Source: Streptomyces sp. CB02959
GTDB lineage: Bacteria; Actinomycetota; Actinomycetes; Streptomycetales; Streptomycetaceae
DNA: 64,000 bases
NCBI RefSeq assembly: GCF_002803155.1
Contig: NZ_NNBP01000006.1
Span: 297,786 to 361,785 of the forward strand
Reading direction: 5' to 3'
The notes beneath the pieces were generated by a model that saw nothing but the letters and a program-made list of their open reading frames with translations, was not told where the DNA came from and did no database searches. The translations under genes and the position numbers were made by a program. Shown piece after piece: positions 38,646 through 47,272 of the stretch (positions are counted from its first letter, which is position 1; every line of letters begins with the position of its first letter).

Positions 38646-40036
38646 CGTGCGGTCACCCGCCGCGGACGTGCCTCGTCTTCTTCTCGGCCTTTCAGCCACC
38701 CGGCTGTGACGCGGGCGACGATCTCCGGGGTCATGAGCGCGGAAGGATCGTCCAGCATGTTGGTCACGCGCAGGAAGGCGGTGACGAGTTCCGCGTCGCT
38801 GTGTGCGGCCACGCGGTACCGCGTGAGGTATTCGGAGAACTGCTCCGTCCGAGCGGTGCGTACCCCTTCGGCCTCGGGGAACCGGAGATCGCCGCCCGCG
38901 ACGACTCCCCACGGAGTGTCCAGGAGCCTCGCCGCCTCGTTGAGGAACCGGCGGCCCAGCTCCTCCCGTGTTTCTGCCAGCAGATCCCTCAGGAGGAGCC
39001 CTTGCATGGCGGCGATCGCCATCCCTTGACCGTAGACGGGGTTGAAACTGCACATCGCGTCGCCGAGGACCAGGTAGCCCTCGGGCAGACGGTCCATTTC
39101 CTCGTAGTGCCTGCGGATGCTCGCCGGGTGCTGCATTTTCACGGGGTCGGCCAGCGGTGTCGCCGTTCGGATGATCTCTGCGTAGTCCTGGGTGGCCAGC
39201 GTGCCGGCGTAAGCGAGCATTCCCTCGTGATCGGTGGGGGCCTGGGTGCCCAGGTACCCGCCCAGCATGATCACGACGCGGCCGGCCTCCTGCACCAGCG
39301 CGAACCCGCTGCGCGGTGTGCCGGGGTAGGCGGCACACGCCGTCCCCAGACGACCGTCGAAATGGTGGGGTTCGTGCCGGTAGACCTGCGACATGTATGT
39401 GGCCCGTACGCGGATGCGTTCCTCGCGCGGGCGCCCGTATCCGAGGTCTTCGAGCCACGCAGGGCTCCGGGACCCGCGGCCCGTGGCATCCACGACCAGG
39501 TCCGCATCCGCGACCGCTTCCGTAGCGCCCGGTGCCCGATCGCGCAGCCGCACTCCCGTGATCCGGCGCCGGTCTGCTGTGGCCGTGAGGGTGAGTGCGT
39601 CGCACCGGTCGACGATCGTCACGCCGGGGAGGCTCGCCACGTGCGTGCGTACGACGTGTTCGATGAGAGGACGGCTGGCCCCTGCTCCGATCAGACCCGA
39701 CACACCGGGCTTGAGCAGAAGTCCGTCCTGGTACCAGTGGAGGTCCGACTGCAGGTCACCGAAGCGCGCTCCGGCCTCGGCCAGGTCGTCGGAGAAGCCG
39801 GGGAAGAGTTGCTCCAGAACTTCCATGCCTCTTGCCAGAAGACCGTGGATCTGACGGCTCTGGGGAACACCGCGCCGCGCGGCGGGAGAGCGGGGCAGTT
39901 CGTCCCGGTCGAAGACAGTGATGTGCTCGAAGGTCTCACTGAGCGCCCGTGCGGCCAGGAGACCAGACATCGATCCCCCGATCACGATGGCATGACCCTG
40001 CCGTTGTTGTAAGTCCACTGACTGCTCCTCGTTCAC
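38642..40036 (-). CDS. FAD-dependent monooxygenase (candidate fatty-acyl epoxidase/hydroxylase)
   Basis: About 464 residues from GTG 40036; GTG 40018 is an alternative. Near the N-terminus AIVIGGSMSGLLAARAL is the FAD dinucleotide fold, VPQSRQIHGLLARGMEVLEQLFPG a conserved stretch of this flavin-monooxygenase group, and LVLGDAMCSFNPVYGQGM the second FAD motif (GD). The CDA cluster has an enzyme of the same general type, HcmO, that epoxidises the acyl chain after HxcO, so by analogy this enzyme may epoxidise or hydroxylate the chain desaturated by the two coupled flavoproteins. The fourth codon counted from GTG 40018 region (TTA at 40010-40012) makes translation depend on bldA tRNA. It ends in an ATGA overlap with the next gene. 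Confidence 0.8.
   Translation of the reverse strand: MNEEQSVDLQQRQGHAIVIGGSMSGLLAARALSETFEHITVFDRDELPRSPAARRGVPQSRQIHGLLARGMEVLEQLFPGFSDDLAEAGARFGDLQSDLHWYQDGLLLKPGVSGLIGAGASRPLIEHVVRTHVASLPGVTIVDRCDALTLTATADRRRITGVRLRDRAPGATEAVADADLVVDATGRGSRSPAWLEDLGYGRPREERIRVRATYMSQVYRHEPHHFDGRLGTACAAYPGTPRSGFALVQEAGRVVIMLGGYLGTQAPTDHEGMLAYAGTLATQDYAEIIRTATPLADPVKMQHPASIRRHYEEMDRLPEGYLVLGDAMCSFNPVYGQGMAIAAMQGLLLRDLLAETREELGRRFLNEAARLLDTPWGVVAGGDLRFPEAEGVRTARTEQFSEYLTRYRVAAHSDAELVTAFLRVTNMLDDPSALMTPEIVARVTAGWLKGREEDEARPRRVTAR
40010..40012 (-). promoter_or_regulatory. TTA (bldA-dependent) leucine codon
   Basis: Reading on the minus strand GTG GAC TTA CAA CAA, the rare TTA codon sits within the first dozen codons of the flavin monooxygenase gene whichever start is used. 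In streptomycetes TTA codons tie translation to the developmentally regulated bldA tRNA. Confidence 0.85.
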
Positions 40037-40381
40037 GATGCGACCGGCGACTGCCGTTGACCGCCGGATCCCCGGACGGGGGAACGGCCACCTGCTCCGA
40101 CGCAACCCCGCTGACAGGGGCGTCTCAGCGAGGCGTTGAAGTCCGCGTCCCGGCCCGCGCACGGGCGACCTGCGGGCGAAGTTGTCCGTCCCGCCTCCGT
40201 TTCGAGGCTAGGCCGTGCGGTGAGTGGCGGCCATGTCATCCGAACACAGGCGGGGCCGCCGAGCCTGGGGCCGACGCACAGGTCGTCGCCTTCCCGCGGG
40301 TGGTGTGCCGCCCGCGGTCGGGGACCGGATCCGAGCGGCGCATGCCTGAATCACCCACTCGGCGCGCACCGGCCGGGCCGC
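40037..40381. other. 345-base gap without a gene
   Basis: The sequence lies between the aldolase-like gene and the flavin monooxygenase gene, both on the minus strand. I see no open frame with a ribosome binding site. The length would allow an internal promoter for the lipid-tailoring/NRPS part of the array, but I cannot point to clear -10/-35 boxes. Confidence 0.5.
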
Positions 40382-41653
40382 TCACAGGAAAGTGCGGCCC
40401 TCGCCCCGGTAGGTGGGGACGGAGGCGGTGATCCGGTCGCCCTCGACGAGGTGGAGTGCGTCGAAGCGCTCGCACAGCTCGCCGGCCTTGGCGTGGCGGA
40501 ACCAGACGCGGTCGCCGATGCGGAGGCCGTCTGCGGGGGATCCGAGGAGCGGTGTCTGTACCTCCCCGGCCCCCTCCTGGGGGTCGTAGCGCAGCCCCGC
40601 GGGCAGGTAGGGCGCGGGCAGGCGGTCACGGCCGGCCGCGCCGGAGGCCGGATAGCCGCCGCCGAGCACCGTCGCCACGCCTGGCCCGGGCCTGTGCACC
40701 ACCGGCTGGGCGAAGAGTGCTGCCGGACGTCCCCGGTAGGACGTGTAGCTGTCGAACAGGTGGGGCTGGTAGAGGCCGGAGCCCGCGGCGATCTCGGTCA
40801 CCGCCTCCTCGGCAGCGGTGTGCTGCACGCTGCCCGTGCCGCCGCCGTTGACGAACTCCAGGTCCGGGGCGACGGCGCGGACCGCGCGGACGGCCGCCGC
40901 GCGCCGCCGGGCGAGTTCTTTGCGGGCGATGCCCTGCATGGCGCGGACAGCGCCGGAGTGCAGCGCGCGTCCGGCCACCTTGTCCCCGACGCCCGCGATG
41001 TGCGCCTCGTAGGCCATGATCCCGACGAGCCGGAAGCCGGGGCGGCGGACCACGGACTGAGCGACGTCGGCGATGCGGTCCGGCTCGTGCAGTGGGGAGC
41101 GCAGGACACCGAACCGCAGTCGGCCGCCCAACAGCCGCAGGGACGTGTCCAGTTCGAGGCAGACCCTGATTTCCTCGGTGCCACCGTCGCGGGAGGCGTC
41201 GATCAGATCCAGGTGGGCGGGGTCATCGATCATCACCGTCACCGCGGCGGCGAGTCCGGGGTCGCGGGCCAGGTCGGCGTACGCGGCGCGGTCCACGGAG
41301 GGGTAGGCCACCAGCACGTCCCGGGCGCCCGCGCGGACCAGCCACACTGCCTCGGGCAGCGTGAACGCCATGATCCCGGCGAAGCCCTCATGCGCCAGCG
41401 CGCGCTCCAGCAGGGCCCGGCAGCGCACCGACTTGCTCACCACACGCACCGGCCTTCCACCGGCCCGCCGCACGAGGCCCTCCGCGTTGGCGTCGAACGC
41501 CTCCAGGTCGACGATCGCGAAGGGCGGGTCGAGATGCGCGGTGGCCCGGTCGTAGCGGGTCCGGTCCCCAGCGCGCGACGTCGTGCAGCCGTGACCGCCG
41601 GCGCTCCCGCCGGTCGCGGTGCTCGGGGGGAGCGTCCTGCCCTTGCTACTCAT
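40382..41653 (-). CDS. PLP-dependent D-threonine aldolase / alanine racemase N-terminal-fold enzyme
   Basis: 423 residues from ATG 41653 with GGAAGGAGAA upstream. The start of the barrel reads PFAIVDLEAFDANAEGL, followed by the cofactor lysine in RPVRVVSKSVRCRALLE. Further on are ELDTSLRLLGG, VGIMAYEAHIAG and FVNGGGTGSVQ, and a C-terminal beta domain with GDRVWFRHAKAGELCERFD, whose His and Asp residues bind the divalent metal in D-threonine-aldolase-like enzymes. The family cleaves or forms beta-hydroxy amino acids or deaminates D-serine-type substrates. Inside this cluster it could supply or remove a beta-hydroxy amino acid, for example a threonine isomer for the free-standing A-T protein. 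Its membership in the pathway is inferred from position only. Confidence 0.75.
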   Translation of the reverse strand: MSSKGRTLPPSTATGGSAGGHGCTTSRAGDRTRYDRATAHLDPPFAIVDLEAFDANAEGLVRRAGGRPVRVVSKSVRCRALLERALAHEGFAGIMAFTLPEAVWLVRAGARDVLVAYPSVDRAAYADLARDPGLAAAVTVMIDDPAHLDLIDASRDGGTEEIRVCLELDTSLRLLGGRLRFGVLRSPLHEPDRIADVAQSVVRRPGFRLVGIMAYEAHIAGVGDKVAGRALHSGAVRAMQGIARKELARRRAAAVRAVRAVAPDLEFVNGGGTGSVQHTAAEEAVTEIAAGSGLYQPHLFDSYTSYRGRPAALFAQPVVHRPGPGVATVLGGGYPASGAAGRDRLPAPYLPAGLRYDPQEGAGEVQTPLLGSPADGLRIGDRVWFRHAKAGELCERFDALHLVEGDRITASVPTYRGEGRTFL

Positions 41654-41974
41654 GGTGCGTTCTCCTTCCGTACGGGACGTGGCAGCCAGGAAGCGGTGGT
41701 CGCGGGCACGACGAGGACACGATGAACGCACCGGCCCCGGTCTCCGCCCGGCAACGGGCAAGGGAACGTACGGCGTCCCTCACGTCCACGCCGAGCTGCG
41801 GGGCTTCGGGCACGCCGTCAAACGCACGCGCGTTGAGCGCCATAGGTGCCGGCACGGTGTCGAGTGCCGTCACCCATGGCGCCGCATGCGCACCGCGGTC
41901 ATCGGCATCTGGTCACGCCGCGTGCTCGGCTGGTCGATGGCAGAGCGCTCCCCCAAAACCACCGCTCCGTCACA
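41654..41974. other. 321-base gap, no convincing gene
   Basis: A minus-strand frame from GTG 41873 to 41646 could encode 75 residues (…GVDVRDAVRSLARCRAETGAG…), with GC-rich third positions and a stop overlapping the aldolase start. It lacks a ribosome binding site and resembles nothing I know. The rest of the gap shows nothing. Confidence 0.35.
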
Positions 41975-43969
41975 TCAGCTCAGCGGCTTGTCCATCACCG
42001 CCTTGAGGTGGCTGAACGTGTCGATGGAGAACTCACCGTGGTAGCGGCCGATGCCGCTCTCGCCCACGCCGCCGAACGGCAGCTCGGGGACGGACAGGTG
42101 GGAGAGGGTCAGGCCGAAGACCAGGCCGCCGGAGGAAGTCTCCTTGGTCAGCCGCTGCTTGGTCTGCTCCGAGGCGGTGAAGGCGTACAGCGCGAGCGGC
42201 TTGTCCCGCTCGTTGATGAAGGCGATCGCCGCGTCGAGGTCGGGCATGGCGAAGATCGGCAGAATCGGCCCGAAGATCTCCTCCTGCATCAACGGTGCCT
42301 CGGGGGAGACGTCGGCGAGGACGGTCGGCTCGATGTAGCGCGCGGCCCGGTCGTGCGCGCCGCCGGTGACCAGGCGGCCGTCGCCCAGCCGCGCGGTGAG
42401 CCGGTCGTGGTGGCGCTCGTTGACGACCTGGCCGTACTCGGAGCTGACCGCCGGGTTCGGGCCGTACAACGTCCGGACGGCGGCGGTCAGTTCGGCTTCC
42501 AGCGCGGCGGCGGTGTCGCCGATCGCGAGGATGTAGTCGGGGGCCACGCAGGTCTGGCCGGCGTTCTGGAACTTGCCGCGGGCGATCCGCTGCGCGGTGA
42601 CCGCAAGGTCGGCGCCCGGCTCGACCACCGCGGGGCTCTTGCCGCCGAGTTCGAGGGTGACCGGGGTGAGGTGCTTGGCGGCGGCCGCCATGACGATCCG
42701 TCCGACCACGCCGTTGCCGGTGTAGAAGATGTGGTCGAATCGCTGCTCCAGCAGCGCGGTGGTCTCCGGCACGGCGCCCTCGACCACGGCGACGGCCTCC
42801 CGGTCGAGGTAGCGCGGCAGCAGCCGGGCCAGTGCCGCCGAGGTCGCCGGGGCCAGCTCGCTGGGCTTGAGCAGCACGGTGTTGCCGGACGCCAGGGCGC
42901 CCACCATCGGGGCCAGGGCGAGGTGCAGCGGGTAGTTCCACGGCGCGATGAGCAGCACCACGCCGAGCGGGTCGCGGACCACCCGGGCCTCGGCGGGCTG
43001 GAAGGTGTCCGGGACGGCGGCGGGGCGCGGGGCCAGCCACTGCTCCAGGTGCGCCACCGTGTGGTCCACCTCGTTCAGCAGGAAACTGACCTCGCCGTAG
43101 GCCTGGGTCTCGCCCTTGCCCAGGTCGGCGTGGAGCGCGGCCATGAACTCCGTGGACTGCTCGGTGAGCAGCGTGCGCAGGGCGGCCAGCTGGGCCAGTC
43201 GCCAGGCCAGCGGCCTGGTGCGCCCGGTGTCGAAGGTGCCGCGCAGCCGCGCCACCACGTCAGCCGGGTCCGTGGCGGCGGCCCGGACCAGCAGCTGGGC
43301 CAGTTCGGCGGAGGAGCCGGGGTTCTGGCCGGTGTAGAGGTTGCGGTCGACGACGGTGTGCGGGGTGAACGGCGCGGCTGCCACGAAGTCGGCGCCGAGC
43401 TCGACCAGGCGGTCCTGGAGCAGCCAGTGGGCCTTCTCGGCGAGGCCGGCCACGGCCTCCTCGGCGTTGCTGAAAGCGGTCATCCGGTAGCCGTCGAACA
43501 GCCAACTGCCGTCCTCGTGGCGGGCGGTGAGCAGCGCGGCGAGTCCGTGGCAGACCACGCCCAGCGGCCGGCCCGACTCCAGAGTGCGGGTGAGGATCCG
43601 GCCGGAGTCCTCGTCCACCGCGAGGTCCTCCATCGGGCCGTGGCCTCCCGGGTAGAACACCAGGTCGTAGTCGTCCGGGTCGACCTCCGCCAGCTTGGCC
43701 GGATGCGCCAGCACGTCGCTGATGCTCTCCAGGTAGGCGGCGAGGCGGTCGGCCCGGTGCCGGCCGCCGTTGACGGTGGCGCTCAGGCTGCCCTGGTCGA
43801 CCGGGGCGGCGACACCGCCGGGGGTGGCGACGGTGATCCGGTAGCCCGCCTCGCTGAAGATCCGGTGCGGCTCGGCGAGTTCCTCGGCCCAGAAGCCGGT
43901 GGGGTGCGCGGTGCCGTCGGCCAGGGTCCAGTGGGTGGCGCCGGTGACGACGAACAGAACGGAGGTCAT
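41975..43969 (-). CDS. DJ-1/PfpI domain fused to an aldehyde dehydrogenase
   Basis: 664 residues. Residues 1 to about 225 are a DJ-1/PfpI (Hsp31-like) domain: YPGGHGPMEDLA and the nucleophile elbow GVVCHGLAAL (Cys140). Residues about 232-664 are an NAD(P)-dependent aldehyde dehydrogenase of the shorter, class-3-like type: LLIAPWNYPLHLAL, VTLELGGKSP (Glu440), NAGQTCVAPDY (Cys474) and a C-terminal PFGGVGESGIGRYHG. Both domains keep their catalytic residues. Hsp31-type proteins convert 2-oxoaldehydes such as methylglyoxal and ALDHs oxidise aldehydes, so the fusion looks like an aldehyde-detoxification or aldehyde-oxidising enzyme. A direct role in making the lipopeptide is unproven; it may protect the producer or oxidise a precursor aldehyde. 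Confidence 0.88.
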   Translation of the reverse strand: MTSVLFVVTGATHWTLADGTAHPTGFWAEELAEPHRIFSEAGYRITVATPGGVAAPVDQGSLSATVNGGRHRADRLAAYLESISDVLAHPAKLAEVDPDDYDLVFYPGGHGPMEDLAVDEDSGRILTRTLESGRPLGVVCHGLAALLTARHEDGSWLFDGYRMTAFSNAEEAVAGLAEKAHWLLQDRLVELGADFVAAAPFTPHTVVDRNLYTGQNPGSSAELAQLLVRAAATDPADVVARLRGTFDTGRTRPLAWRLAQLAALRTLLTEQSTEFMAALHADLGKGETQAYGEVSFLLNEVDHTVAHLEQWLAPRPAAVPDTFQPAEARVVRDPLGVVLLIAPWNYPLHLALAPMVGALASGNTVLLKPSELAPATSAALARLLPRYLDREAVAVVEGAVPETTALLEQRFDHIFYTGNGVVGRIVMAAAAKHLTPVTLELGGKSPAVVEPGADLAVTAQRIARGKFQNAGQTCVAPDYILAIGDTAAALEAELTAAVRTLYGPNPAVSSEYGQVVNERHHDRLTARLGDGRLVTGGAHDRAARYIEPTVLADVSPEAPLMQEEIFGPILPIFAMPDLDAAIAFINERDKPLALYAFTASEQTKQRLTKETSSGGLVFGLTLSHLSVPELPFGGVGESGIGRYHGEFSIDTFSHLKAVMDKPLS

Positions 43970-44599
43970 GAGTGATGCTCCAGGTTTGGCAGTGGTTGAG
44001 GTCCGGCCGCGCGGGCCGGAGGCTTGAAGTCCTAGATGGTTGAGACGGCGCGCCGAAGTGGCGTCGAAACGGTGATGAGGGCGCGAGTGGTATCGATCGC
44101 GGCCCCACAGGGAGTAAGGGCGTTCACATCGCCGCGCAACGCAGCAGACGAGCTGAGGGCCCTTGAATGAGCTTGAAGCTCAGTCCTCCATCAATCCCCG
44201 GTTGAGCTGGCCTGGTCGGGGTTACCCAATTCCATTCACAGGCGAGAGGCGAGCCGGCTGCTGCTGATTATCGTTCCGGCGTGGGGGTCGAATGAGCCCG
44301 ATCCCGGGTTCTGGCCAGCGAGCAGGACGAGCCTCCTGATAACCCACGCCTAGCCGAAAGGCAAAGGTGTGTGGGCACTGCTAAAACGCATCGGGCTGCG
44401 ACTCCTTGGTGAGCTGGAATGCGGGATCGGTAGTCTCTTGAACCCTATGCAAACCCTTGCAGGTTTTGACTGTGCCGATCCCACATTCCCTGGCTCCGGT
44501 GATGTGCGCTTCCACCCCTCAGAGCCTGTCGGGTGGCTATCCATAAGCAGTACGTGATCGGTGCCTGTGGGCGCCCACCGGAGGAGCTCGATACGCGCC
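43970..44599. other. 630-base intergenic region without a convincing gene
   Basis: It lies between two minus-strand genes of the cluster and is visibly less GC-rich than the genes around it. An imperfect palindrome TGAGCTTGAAGCTCA lies at 44168-44182. Short frames on both strands around 44350-44610 lack ribosome binding sites and known motifs. It may hold a promoter for the DJ-1-ALDH and downstream genes, or mark an old insertion between two halves of the cluster. Confidence 0.45.
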
Positions 44600-47212
44600 C
44601 TAGGCCGCAAAAGTCCTGACGATTTCCCGGAGGGTCGGATGGCGGTAGATCTCCCGCAGCCGCAGCGACGGCAGGCCCTGCGCGCGCAGGGCCGCGCCTA
44701 TGCGGACGGCGAACAGAGAGTTGCCGCCCAGCTCGAAGAAGTCGTCATCCAGGCCGACCGGCACGCCCAGCACATCGCTCCAGATCTCACGCAGCCGCTC
44801 GGTGAGGTCGGCGTCGGCCGTGCGGGGCACGGTGTCCCGCGCCGACGCACGGGGTGCCGCGGGTACGGGGAGTTGCGCCGTGTCGAGTTTGCCGTTGGCC
44901 GTGAGCGGCAGCGCGTCCAAAGAGGTGACCGTGGTGGGGAGCATGTAGTCGGGCAGGATGTCGGCGGCCCGCTTGCGGACTGTGCCGGGGTCGCCGCCGG
45001 AGAGGACCACATAGGCGTCGATCCGGGCGGTCGCGGCATCGGCCGTGTCGACGCGGCGCACCACGACGGCCGCCGTCCGCACGTCCGGGTCCTCCAGCAG
45101 GACCGCGCGGATCTCGTCCAGCTCGATCCGGAAGCCGCGGATCTTCACCTGACTGTCGATCCGCCCGAGGTGTTCGAGTCGGCCGTCCGGGCGGAGGCGT
45201 CCCAGATCGCCGCTGCGGTACATGGTGCCGCCGGTGAACGGATCCACCACGAAGCGCCGGGCGGTCAGTTCCTCCTGGCCGAGATAGCCGAGCGCGACTC
45301 CGGCGCCGCCGACGCAGATCTCGCCCGCCACTCCGGGCGGCAGCAGGCGTCCGGCCGGATCCGTCACGTACAGGTGCCAGCCGGGCAGCGCATGCCCGAC
45401 GGAGCGGGTGGCGGCGAGCGCCAGTCGCCGAGTGAGGGTCTGCGCGGTGACGTGGACCGTCGTCTCGGTGATGCCGAACATGTTCACCATCCGGCACACC
45501 GACTCGGGATGCCTGTCGAACCAGGGCAGCAGCACGCGCGCGTCGAGCGGTTCGCCGCCGAACACGACCAGCCGGACCCCGACCTCGGTGTGGTCCACGT
45601 TCAGCAACTGGGCGAAGGCTGACGGGGTCTGGCTCAGCACGGTGACCTTCTCGGACACCAGCAGATCGCGGAAGCGGTCGGGTTCCCGGGAGACGAAATA
45701 CGGCACCACGACCAGCCGGCCGCCGGTCAGCAGACAGCCCCAGATCTCCCATACCGAGAAGTCGAAGGCGGTGGAGTGGAACCAGGTCCACACGTCCTCG
45801 GTCCCGAGCCCGTACTCGTCGCGGGTGGCGTCGATCAGGGCGATCACGTTCTGGTGCGGCACCTCGACGCCTTTGGGGCGGCCGGTGGAGCCGGACGTGT
45901 AGATGACGTAGGCGGCGGCGTGCGGCGCGACCGCGGTCGGCGGGACCGGGGCGACGCCGGGCCCCGCGGCCGTTTCCAGCAACTCGTCCGGCGTCACGGG
46001 CACACAGCCCGCCACGTCCGGGAACTCGGGAAGACGGGTGATCACCACGCCCAGTCCCGCGTCCCGTGCCGTGTGGGCGAGCCGGTCCGCCGGGTAGGCG
46101 GGGTCGACGGGCACGTACGCCGCGCCGGCCTTCAGCACGGCGAGCAGGGTGACGACGAATTCGGCGGTGCGCTCCAGACACACGCCCACCCGGTCGCCGG
46201 CCGTGACACCTCGGTCGCGCAGGCCGTGCGCCAGGAGGGCGGACCGTGCGTCGAGTTCGCGGTAGGTCAGGCCCGCGCCGCCGTCGGCCACGGCGATGCG
46301 GTCCGGTGTCGCCGCCGCGATCCGCGCGAACGCCTCGGGCACGGTCACCGGGGTGGTGACCAGGGGGCGGGACGGGCGGCCGAGAGCCGCCACCCGGTCG
46401 CGTTCGGCCTCGTCCAGCAGATCGACGTCGTCGACGGCGGTCCGGGGCGAGTTCAGGATGAGCCGGTGCACCCGCACCAGGTGCCGGGTGAACTGCGCTG
46501 CGACCTCCGTGGAGAGGTGTCCACCGGCATGGTCGCAGCGCAGCCGCCAGCCGCCGGAGTCCCTGAAGACCGACAGGGTGAGCGGGAACGGCGGTGCGAG
46601 GCAGGGCACGTACGCGCCGGGCAGCTCCGTCTCGTCGAAGAGCAGGCCGGCGAGTGCGGGACCGTCCGCCGGGGAGGGCTTGAGCTCACCGAGCGTGGGG
46701 GCCTCCGCCACGGTGAAGGAGCCGTGGTCCGTGCCGATGACCGGCGTGGTCTCGGGGTCGTAGCGGCGCAGGGTGACGGCGAGGGCCGCGAGCCAGCCGG
46801 CCTCGTCTCCCCCGTCGTCCAGGGAGAAGAGGTGCGGGACGGCGGAGCCGTCGTCGCCCAGTCCCCACATGGGAGCGAGCGCGGTCGCGGGTGCCCCGGC
46901 GACGGGGCGGCCCGTTTCCGTCGCGACGGACTCGCCGGCCGCCAGCCGTCGGAGGGCCGTGCGGTCGAACCGGTCGCGCGGAGCCACCAGGATCAGATCG
47001 CAGAGGCCGTCGGCATAGCGCAGCAGGACCCGGCGCAGTTCGGTGGCCGGGCGGCCGAGTTCGGCGGCCCGTCGGCGCTCGGCGAGCAGGTCCGCCGCCG
47101 GCACGGGAACGTCCTCGGTCCACAGCCCCGAAGCGGTCGTCGGGAACGGGGAACGGTCTGCGCGGACACGCACCGCATGGCAGCGGGCCGCTAGTTGGAG
47201 AGGGCCTGACAC
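44600..47212 (-). CDS. Free-standing NRPS adenylation-thiolation protein with a C-domain-like N-terminal remnant
   Basis: 870 residues from GTG 47212 (AAGGAG upstream). Residues 1 to about 270 look like the C-terminal half of a condensation domain (DHGSFTVAEAPTLGELKPS, LSVFRDSGGWRLRCDH, LSTEVAAQFTRHLVRVH) without the HHxxxDG active site. Then a complete A domain ([47 protein letters not shown]) and a T domain (FFELGGNSLFAVRI). The pocket reads DFWSVGMVH, one or two changes from the Thr code DFWNIGMVH. The main NRPS has two modules without a working A domain. Free-standing A-T proteins load such modules in trans, as Ramo17 is reported to do with Thr in ramoplanin assembly, so trans-loading of module 2 and/or 6 is the likely role. 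Confidence 0.9.
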   Translation of the reverse strand: MSGPLQLAARCHAVRVRADRSPFPTTASGLWTEDVPVPAADLLAERRRAAELGRPATELRRVLLRYADGLCDLILVAPRDRFDRTALRRLAAGESVATETGRPVAGAPATALAPMWGLGDDGSAVPHLFSLDDGGDEAGWLAALAVTLRRYDPETTPVIGTDHGSFTVAEAPTLGELKPSPADGPALAGLLFDETELPGAYVPCLAPPFPLTLSVFRDSGGWRLRCDHAGGHLSTEVAAQFTRHLVRVHRLILNSPRTAVDDVDLLDEAERDRVAALGRPSRPLVTTPVTVPEAFARIAAATPDRIAVADGGAGLTYRELDARSALLAHGLRDRGVTAGDRVGVCLERTAEFVVTLLAVLKAGAAYVPVDPAYPADRLAHTARDAGLGVVITRLPEFPDVAGCVPVTPDELLETAAGPGVAPVPPTAVAPHAAAYVIYTSGSTGRPKGVEVPHQNVIALIDATRDEYGLGTEDVWTWFHSTAFDFSVWEIWGCLLTGGRLVVVPYFVSREPDRFRDLLVSEKVTVLSQTPSAFAQLLNVDHTEVGVRLVVFGGEPLDARVLLPWFDRHPESVCRMVNMFGITETTVHVTAQTLTRRLALAATRSVGHALPGWHLYVTDPAGRLLPPGVAGEICVGGAGVALGYLGQEELTARRFVVDPFTGGTMYRSGDLGRLRPDGRLEHLGRIDSQVKIRGFRIELDEIRAVLLEDPDVRTAAVVVRRVDTADAATARIDAYVVLSGGDPGTVRKRAADILPDYMLPTTVTSLDALPLTANGKLDTAQLPVPAAPRASARDTVPRTADADLTERLREIWSDVLGVPVGLDDDFFELGGNSLFAVRIGAALRAQGLPSLRLREIYRHPTLREIVRTFAA

Positions 47213-47272
47213 GGTCGTGCTCCTTGTCGTTCAGGGGAGTTGTTCAGGGGACGGCGGACACGGGGCGCGAGT

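Noticed and set aside
41646..41873. Small cysteine-containing 75-residue frame upstream of the aldolase-like gene as a RiPP precursor
   Set aside because: There is no ribosome binding site, no typical leader/core pattern and no maturation enzyme nearby.
44168..44182. TGAGCTTGAAGCTCA as a regulator binding site
   Set aside because: It is a single short imperfect palindrome with no second copy near the other cluster promoters. It is mentioned only as part of the intergenic description.
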